From: JBKHYJ01 sp046565505
GTDB lineage: Bacteria > Acidobacteriota > Blastocatellia > UBA7656
Direction: 5' to 3'
DNA length: 10,484 nt
Assembly (NCBI GenBank): GCA_046565505.1
Contig: JBKHYJ010000072.1
Location: 1 to 10,484, forward strand
Part shown: positions 7,501-10,484 of the stretch, one piece after another
How the letters are laid out: the number at the start of each line of letters is the position of its first letter
How positions within the stretch are numbered: the first letter of the stretch is position 1
Made by a program: the position numbers and the translations under genes
Notes under the pieces: generated by a model
The model's database searches: none
What the model was told of the DNA's origin: nothing
The model's input: the letters and a program-made list of their open reading frames with translations, nothing else

Positions 7501-9351
7501 CAAGCACAGGTTGAGAAGACGCCGGACCGCGTGGCTGTCACCTTCGAAGGGCATTCTCTCACTTACGCGCAATTAAACGAGCGGGCGAACAGGTTGGCTC
7601 ACCGCTTGAGGTCGTTGGGCATCGGCCCCGAAGCTTTAGTCGCGATTTGTGTCGAGCGCTCTCTAGATATGCACTTGGGATTGCTGGCGATACTTAAGGC
7701 GGGCGGGGCTTACGTGCCGCTCGACCCCGCGTACCCTCGAGAGAGATTGAATTTGATTTTAGAGGACGCGCGCGCGTTCGTATTACTGACGCAAAGCCAT
7801 CTGAAAGACAGGTTCGCCGGCTACTCACAAAAAATCATCTGCCTCGATGTGGAATCGTTCGCCGCAGAAAGTACAGAGAATCCGGCCACTGTGACCGACC
7901 CGAATAATGTGGCTTATGTGATTTACACATCGGGCTCGACGGGAAGGCCGAAAGGAGTGATGGTCAGCCATTACAACTTGCTTAATATCCATGCGGTATA
8001 CGAGGGCTGCTACTCGCTCGGGCCTGACCCTGCGAATCATCTACAGGTGGCGAGCCTGTCCTTTGATGTCGCTACGGGTGACTGGGTTCGCGCCCTGTGC
8101 TTGGGGGGCAGGCTGGTTATGTGTTCACAGGAGGCTTTGTTGACGCCCGCGCAGCTTCAGCGGTTGATTGGCGACGAAGCGATTGAGTATGTAGAGATGA
8201 CCCCCGCTTTCTCGAATAGCTTTATGAGTTATTTGAAACAGACGGGGCAAGCTCTGGATGGGCTGAGGAGATTGGTCATTGGGGCCGATGCCTACCACTT
8301 CAGAGACTTTAACGAAGCCCGGCGCGTCTTCGGCCCTCGCACTCAAATTGTAAATTCATACGGCGTTACGGAGGCCACTATTGACAGCACGATTTTTACC
8401 GGGTCCGAGGTTGCGCTTCCCGCAGACGGTATAGTCCCGATAGGCCGCCCCATACCTAACACTAGAATCTATGTGCTGGACGCCGGGATGCAGCCTGTGC
8501 CGAAGGGCGTGGTGGGCGAGTTGTATATCGGCGGCGAAGGCATAACTCGGGGCTATCTTGAACAGCCGGCGTTGACGGCAGAAAGGTTTGTCCCTGACCT
8601 TTTTGCCGACCGATCAGGTGCGCGACTGTACAAGACGGGTGATCTCGCCCGCTATCTGCTTGATGGCAATATTGAATTCCTCGGCCGCTCGGATAATCAG
8701 GTTAAGGTCAGGGGCTTTCGCGTAGAACTCGGGGAGATTGAAGCATCGCTTAATCAACACCCTGCCGTGAGAGAAGCGCTGGTCATAGCCGATGGCAGCG
8801 GGACCGAAGAGAAGAGACTGGCGGCTTATCTGGTGCCATCGCAGTCGGCCCCTTCCGTCGAAGAGCTGAGCAGATTTTTAAGCAGGAAACTTCCCGCGTA
8901 CATGGTTCCGTCCATGTTCATAATGCTTGAAGCGATGCCCATATCGCCTAACGGCAAACTTGACCGGAAATCGCTGCCGGACCTGAGTAACTACCGCCCT
9001 GAATTGTGCGTAAACTACGCGCCGCCGCAAACAGAAGTCGAGCGGGCCATAGCGTCCGTCTGGCAAGCCGTCCTGAGGATAGATAAGGTAGGCTTGCATG
9101 ATAACTTCTTTGATCTCGGCGGCCACTCGTTATTGATAGTGCAGGCTCACAGCAGGCTGCGCGAGCAATACAAGTGGAATATCTCGATACTGGATATGTT
9201 TAAGCACCCCACTGTCAGCTCGCTCGCAAAGTACGTTAGCGGCGCGTCAGATCAACAGCCCTCATTGCAGCAAAGCTACGGTCGAGCCGAAGCACGAATA
9301 CAATCCAGAAAGAGGCGGCGAGGGTCACGGCAAATGGCAGAGACTCCCTGA
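1435..9351 (+). CDS. Bimodular nonribosomal peptide synthetase, docking-C-A-PCP-C-C-A-PCP-tail
   Basis: An intact 2638-residue protein that selects two amino acids as aminoacyl-AMPs, loads them on PCP arms and condenses them onto an incoming chain. Domains by residue: docking leader 1-45; C1 52-484 (HHIVCDG 185-191); A1 513-1000 (YTSGSTGRPKG 660-670, NAYGPTE 793-799, YKTGDLARY 881-889, Lys991); PCP1 1011-1087 (Ser1047); C2 1108-1540 (HHIVSDG 1239-1245); C3 1566-1990 (HHLISDG 1696-1702); A2 2017-2517 (YTSGSTGRPKG 2164-2174, Lys2508); PCP2 2530-2602 (Ser2565); basic tail 2603-2638. All catalytic motifs are intact, with no frameshift. There is no epimerase, in-cis methyltransferase, cyclase or thioesterase domain, so the product stays bound and passes to the PKS at 9439. 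The oddity is two adjacent C domains before A2. The start at 1435 is chosen because it gives the complete docking leader; its RBS is weak. Predicted residues are aromatic, then ornithine-like. Confidence 0.97.
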   Translation: MSTKQKLNRDSLAIRIGDLSARKQQFLDKLLKNDGVDLSRFTIIPQKRDGEPLPLSFAQNRLWFLHQLDPANMAYNIPLAVRMMGNLHAGALERSLNEIIRRHEVLRTCFAAQKGLPVQVILPEMALPLTVIDLKQFPAAEREEEVTRLAAEYVTLPFDLASGPLLRTLLLRAGEDHHVLVLIMHHIVCDGWSVGVLIRELASLYEAYLTGKPSSLPDLRIQYADYSYWQREWMQGEVLEKQLGYWRELLKGASSLMQLPTDRPRPSAPSFLGERQRFQLDETLSEQLTALNQREGVTLFMSLLAAFVVLLYRYSGEEDILVGTPSANRNRSEVEDLIGFFINTLVFRTDLGGEPSYGELLKRVKATALGAYAHQDLPFEKLVEELQPERSFSHAPLFQVMFALQNAPVEALQLPGLTMNEVWIKTTMATYDLTLVAIEVGGKIGGFIEYSKDLFDNSTIVRMTAHYENLLRSITEDCTRKVSELSLLTGQETEQILHEWAGAAKEYPQDKSIHELIEAQAERTPDATALAAEGQQITYAELNRRANQLARYLRECGVGPEVLVGICINRGIEMVIGLLGILKAGGAFLPLDPTYPEDRLAFMLADARAEVLLINKETEQKLPTQNMKVVRLDADAPHISRLCDENLQSVDARNLAYVIYTSGSTGRPKGVLIEHKGVCNMAEAQVRRFKVSSDSRVLQFSPLSFDASVFEIVMALRAGATLYLCKQEKLTPGAGLHELMKEEAITHITIPPSILGLLKGEEELNALSTIVVAGEACSAEVADRWSKGRKFYNAYGPTEATVWATTDDCRQRNGRPAIGQAIDNAHVYLLDSNLQLVPVGVKGEIYIAGPGIARGYLNRPEQTAEKFIPDSFNREAGARLYKTGDLARYKVDGRIEYLGRVDQQVKVRGVRIELGEIEEVIRQEPAIKDVIVDVQEVERGASRLIAYVLPEHGADVRPGELKAALRVKLPEFMVPQFIVKLERLPLTTSGKVDRRALSVMAPDNAEDQSYEAARTLVEEMLAGIWAEVLCAERVGVHNNFFDLGGHSLLAMQVISRARDAFNVEIPLRAIFESLTVAALAERVEALLRANDSPRSRPLEPVSRESNLPLSFAQQRLWFINQLMPDSPLYNMPIAVRLEGALNVAALEQSLTEITRRHEVLRTTFKTVNGQPAQVISAAKPLAVPVVYLNDGEDDRKQAEVRRLVDEEMRRAFNLERGPLIRATLLRLSEREQILLMTMHHIVSDGWSVGVLVEEVASLYERFCTGKPSSLPELRINYADYAEWQRQYLQGEIFEAQLSYWKRQLGGIPATLQLPTDRPRPTVQTFRGASYTHTLPVALSDSLKELSRREGCTLFMTLLAGFSALLYRYTGQQDILVGTPVAARPQLEAEKVIGFFTNTLVLRTNLSGDPTLRDLLKRVREVCLGAYAHQDLPFEKLVETLHPDRDLSRTPIVQVALALQNAPMPPLKLPNLTLSLLDADTKTAKTDLSLSMIDADQGLTASMEYSTDLFDAATVAKMMADYQALLESVIANPDQHLSALPAPSVQQVINSGRIDSDKDAYEAIYERSNLTKNQILVWLGQMLLPEAPLYNNAFSFGILDGINPLHFQRAFQTLINSCDSMRTAVRVIDGVPQRRVLDTFQFSLEYLDFSHLPDPVAEYRAWGRKRCEIQFDLEKCLFDSALVKINENRYGWYLNQHHLISDGYSYMLILRHMSELYERSLRGELEDSIALPSYESYVEYERAHRNSAQYLRAEKYWEGKLEKPSEPLVFYGRNHVKQTTRIRRVACRLGEQRAEKLKEVARREGIFNRHIDLTMLNIFSTVLFTYLHRVSGNQEQTIATPYHNRRSASVKETIGLVMQIVLLKVTIDEKETFLSLSKKVSSDIFNSMRNCPFALGNPLNKKAYDVFLNYHNENMAVFRGKPVIPEWFHTEHETDSLGLQIRDFGLSGNLALDFDFHCDVFDEEEQARAINHFLKVLDAFLEDPAQPLLHLNLLTAEERQEILCEFNRTCKPFARDWTITDLFQAQVEKTPDRVAVTFEGHSLTYAQLNERANRLAHRLRSLGIGPEALVAICVERSLDMHLGLLAILKAGGAYVPLDPAYPRERLNLILEDARAFVLLTQSHLKDRFAGYSQKIICLDVESFAAESTENPATVTDPNNVAYVIYTSGSTGRPKGVMVSHYNLLNIHAVYEGCYSLGPDPANHLQVASLSFDVATGDWVRALCLGGRLVMCSQEALLTPAQLQRLIGDEAIEYVEMTPAFSNSFMSYLKQTGQALDGLRRLVIGADAYHFRDFNEARRVFGPRTQIVNSYGVTEATIDSTIFTGSEVALPADGIVPIGRPIPNTRIYVLDAGMQPVPKGVVGELYIGGEGITRGYLEQPALTAERFVPDLFADRSGARLYKTGDLARYLLDGNIEFLGRSDNQVKVRGFRVELGEIEASLNQHPAVREALVIADGSGTEEKRLAAYLVPSQSAPSVEELSRFLSRKLPAYMVPSMFIMLEAMPISPNGKLDRKSLPDLSNYRPELCVNYAPPQTEVERAIASVWQAVLRIDKVGLHDNFFDLGGHSLLIVQAHSRLREQYKWNISILDMFKHPTVSSLAKYVSGASDQQPSLQQSYGRAEARIQSRKRRRGSRQMAETP
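1588..2886 (+). other. Condensation domain C1 (canonical)
   Basis: Residues 52-484. SFAQNRLWFL (56-65), RRHEVLRT, HHIVCDG (185-191, catalytic His186), YADYSYWQ, IGFFINTLVFRT and HQDLPFEKLVEEL are all present in the usual order. This is a standard LCL-like set. The domain should join the chain from the upstream carrier (CDS 2-322 or a similar protein) to the amino acid on PCP1. Confidence 0.9.
2971..4434 (+). other. Adenylation domain A1, predicted aromatic (Phe-like) substrate
   Basis: Residues 513-1000. Aligning by eye to GrsA-Phe, the ten pocket residues read D706, A707, F710, T749, V771, A773, A794, V802, W803, K991: D-A-F-T-V-A-A-V-W-K. The GrsA Phe code D-A-W-T-I-A-A-I-C-K agrees at six positions and is conservative at three more. 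Position 331 is Trp instead of Cys, which may alter the pocket floor. Phe, Tyr, Trp or a close analogue is the best guess. ATP-binding and hinge motifs are intact. Confidence 0.6.
4465..4695 (+). other. Peptidyl carrier domain PCP1
   Basis: Residues 1011-1087. FFDLGGHSLLAMQ carries the phosphopantetheine Ser1047 (bases 4573-4575). It follows A1 directly and is followed by a linker of about 20 residues and then C2. Confidence 0.93.
4756..6054 (+). other. Condensation domain C2 (canonical, first of a tandem pair)
   Basis: Residues 1108-1540. It closely resembles C1 in every core motif: SFAQQRLWFI (1110-1119), RRHEVLRTTF, HHIVSDG (1239-1245, catalytic His1240), YADYAEWQ, IGFFTNTLVLRT and HQDLPFEKLVETL. 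It is a complete, LCL-like condensation domain and should be able to use PCP1 as donor. It is not followed by an A domain but by another C domain. Confidence 0.9.
6130..7404 (+). other. Condensation-superfamily domain C3 (divergent, second of a tandem pair)
   Basis: Residues 1566-1990. The active-site motif HHLISDG (1696-1702, His1697, Asp1701) is complete, but the other signatures differ from C1 and C2. LTKNQILVWLGQ (1569-1580) replaces the SxAQxRLWxL motif, CDSMRTAVRV replaces RHEVLRT, YESYVEYERA replaces YADYxxWQ, IGLVMQIVLLKV replaces IGFFxNTL, and the HQDLPFEKL segment is absent. The fold is still readable up to LALDFDFHCDVFDEEEQ near the end. It is therefore a distinct C subtype rather than a recent copy of C2. 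Its role is unknown: possibilities are the true peptide bond with Orn, a modification of the bound residue, or recruitment of a trans-acting enzyme. Confidence 0.85.
7483..8985 (+). other. Adenylation domain A2, predicted ornithine (or another basic amino acid)
   Basis: Residues 2017-2517. Pocket residues aligned to GrsA by eye are D2211, V2212, G2215, E2254, V2281, G2283, S2308, I2316, D2317, K2508: D-V-G-E-V-G-S-I-D-K. The classical ornithine code remembered for gramicidin S and tyrocidine synthetases, D-V-G-E-I-G-S-I-D-K, differs at only one conservative position. Glu2254 and Asp2317 would hold the side-chain amine. The A5 motif reads NSYGVTE with Val instead of Pro. Core motifs YTSGSTGRPKG and YKTGDLARY are intact. 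Confidence 0.72.
9022..9240 (+). other. Peptidyl carrier domain PCP2
   Basis: Residues 2530-2602. FFDLGGHSLLIVQ carries the phosphopantetheine Ser2565 (bases 9127-9129). No thioesterase or further C domain follows, so the peptidyl chain should leave this arm for the ketosynthase encoded at 9439. Confidence 0.93.
9241..9348 (+). other. Basic C-terminal tail of the NRPS, likely docking to the PKS
   Basis: Residues 2603-2638 after PCP2 include RAEARIQSRKRRRGSRQ, a strongly positive segment. RAE-containing basic tails are common at the ends of NRPS proteins that hand over to a PKS. The next protein begins with an acidic stretch (ADDPYSDD), so charge pairing is plausible. The docking role is inference. 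Confidence 0.5.
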
Positions 9352-9438
9352 CCGTCAAGCGCAGAGTTAGCTCCAACCAGTCAGACCGCCCGCGAAATTA
9401 AAATGACTCACCGTCAGCTATAGCATCGGAGGTTAATA
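9352..9438 (+). other. 87-base gap between NRPS and PKS
   Basis: No gene, promoter or terminator can be supported. It contains an 8-base palindrome GCTATAGC (9417-9424) just before the RBS, and an imperfect repeat of the NRPS 3' end: GACTC and ACCGTCA separated by four bases at 9342-9357 and directly joined at 9405-9416. The absence of a terminator supports read-through into the PKS. Confidence 0.5.
9428..9433 (+). promoter_or_regulatory. Strong Shine-Dalgarno site for the PKS
   Basis: GGAGGT lies five bases before the ATG at 9439 and fixes that start. It is the strongest ribosome binding site in the window, in contrast to the weak one before the NRPS. Confidence 0.8.
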
Positions 9439-10484
9439 ATGAGCAGTATTGCTGATGATCCGTATTCGGACGACGTGGCTATAATAGGAATGGCGCTCCG
9501 GGTTCCGGGCGCGCGGAACGTCGAGCAGTTCTGGGACAACCTGCGAAACGGCGTCGAATCCATCTCCTTCTTTTCAGACGAAGAGTTGTTGAAATGGGGC
9601 GTGCCGCAGGCCCTTATTGACAATCCGAACTACGTGAAAGCGGGCGCCGTGTTAGACGACATAGAAATGTTTGACGCTTCCTTCTTCGGCTTCACACCGA
9701 AGGAGGCCGAGATCACCGACCCGCAGCATCGCATCTTCTTAGAACTCGCATGGGAGGCGCTTGAAAACGCCGGTTACAATCCCGAAACATATGGAGGCTT
9801 GATCGGAGTCTACGCGGGCGTGGGAATGAGCACGTACTTTCTATCGAACCTCTACCTCAATTCGGATAAGCTTGCGACGACGGGTGCCGTTCAAATAGGT
9901 ATAGGCAACGATAAGGATTTTCTGCCCACGCGTATTTCATACAAGCTCAATCTACGAGGCCCGAGTCTTACAGTTCAAACGGCCTGTTCAACTTCTCTGG
10001 TCGCGGCCCATCTCGCCTGTCAAAGCTTGATCAACTGTGAGTGCGATATTGCTCTGGCGGGCGGCGTGAAAATATCTGTGCCGCAAAAAGCCGGATATAT
10101 TTATCAAGAAGGCGGGATCGCATCACCTGACGGACATTGCAGAGCATTCGACGCCGACGCTCAAGGCTGTGTTGCCGGCAATGGCGCGGGCATAGTAGTG
10201 CTGAAGAGACTCTCGGACGCGCTCGCTGACGGAGACACAATTCACGCGGTCATAAAAGGCTCTGCCATAAACAACGACGGCTCTCATAAAGTCGGCTTCA
10301 CTGCGCCCAGTCTTGAAGGTGAAGCGCAGGTGATCGCAGAGGCTCAAGCTTTAGGAAGAGTGAAGCCGGAGACGATCAGCTACATAGAGACGCATGGCAC
10401 CGGCACCGCCCTCGGAGACCCCATCGAAGTCGCCGCACTTCAACAGGTCTTCTCTTCTTCACCTTCTAACACTACTCACAAGTG
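9439..10484 (+). CDS. Modular polyketide synthase, N-terminal ketosynthase domain (partial, 3' cut)
   Basis: The frame runs from ATG 9439 off the right edge with no stop, giving 348 visible residues. After a short acidic N-terminus (residues 2-12) the ketosynthase starts at VAIIGMALRVPG. Signatures are DPQHR at 94-98, the active-site Cys183 in GPSLTVQTACSTS (175-187), and the first catalytic His319 in ETHGTGT; the second His (NIGH motif) lies beyond the window. The KS condenses the incoming acyl or peptidyl chain with a malonyl-type extender by decarboxylation. The style of the segment from VLDDIEMFDASFFGF to YAGVGMSTYFLSNL resembles KS domains that follow NRPS modules in hybrid lines, so it should accept the peptidyl chain from PCP2 of the NRPS. 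Cys and His are both present, so it is not a KSQ or decarboxylase-only domain. Later domains (AT, reductive domains, ACP) cannot be seen. The start is set by GGAGGT at 9428-9433. Confidence 0.95.
   Translation, partial: MSSIADDPYSDDVAIIGMALRVPGARNVEQFWDNLRNGVESISFFSDEELLKWGVPQALIDNPNYVKAGAVLDDIEMFDASFFGFTPKEAEITDPQHRIFLELAWEALENAGYNPETYGGLIGVYAGVGMSTYFLSNLYLNSDKLATTGAVQIGIGNDKDFLPTRISYKLNLRGPSLTVQTACSTSLVAAHLACQSLINCECDIALAGGVKISVPQKAGYIYQEGGIASPDGHCRAFDADAQGCVAGNGAGIVVLKRLSDALADGDTIHAVIKGSAINNDGSHKVGFTAPSLEGEAQVIAEAQALGRVKPETISYIETHGTGTALGDPIEVAALQQVFSSSPSNTTHK

Noticed and set aside
3412..7956. Long near-repeats between the two A domains and between C1 and C2
   Set aside because: The shared stretches match the conserved core motifs of these families and diverge elsewhere, so they reflect paralogous domains rather than a recent duplication or a repeat element.
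9439..10484. A KSQ-type or inactive ketosynthase as a loading domain
   Set aside because: Cys183 in TACSTS and His319 in ETHGTGT are both present, as in a condensing ketosynthase.

Overview
This window is the interior of a large modular biosynthetic gene cluster of the hybrid NRPS/PKS type. All genes lie on the + strand, closely packed (gaps of 25, 70 and 87 bases), and read as one operon. Both ends of the window cut through a gene, so the cluster continues on both sides. There is no thioesterase, loading module, regulator, transporter, mobile element, RNA gene or CRISPR array here. Base composition is moderately GC-rich and uneven. The codon use and the style of the C and A domains would fit an uncultured soil bacterium (for example Acidobacteriota) or a myxobacterium, but this is an impression from protein style, not a firm assignment.

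Layout: (1) 2-322, the C-terminal end of an upstream megasynthase: a carrier domain followed by a short acidic tail with an LSEEEVKAL motif. (2) 348-1364, a free-standing SAM-dependent methyltransferase whose first 30 residues look like an NRPS N-terminal docking segment. (3) 1435-9351, a complete 2638-residue bimodular NRPS. Its architecture is docking-C-A-PCP-C-C-A-PCP-tail, with two condensation domains in direct tandem between the first PCP and the second A domain. (4) 9439-10484, the start of a PKS, with most of a ketosynthase domain including the active-site Cys and the first His.

Proposed logic (inference): the upstream carrier hands an acyl or peptidyl chain to the NRPS. Module 1 adds an amino acid for which the ten-residue code reads D-A-F-T-V-A-A-V-W-K (aromatic, Phe-like). 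Module 2 adds one for which the code reads D-V-G-E-V-G-S-I-D-K (nearly the classical ornithine code). The PKS then elongates the peptidyl chain with a ketide unit. The methyltransferase sits at the interface between the upstream synthase and the NRPS and may be held to the assembly line by its docking-like N-terminus.

The most noteworthy points are the tandem C-C pair with a strongly divergent but motif-intact second C domain, and the methyltransferase with a docking-like leader.
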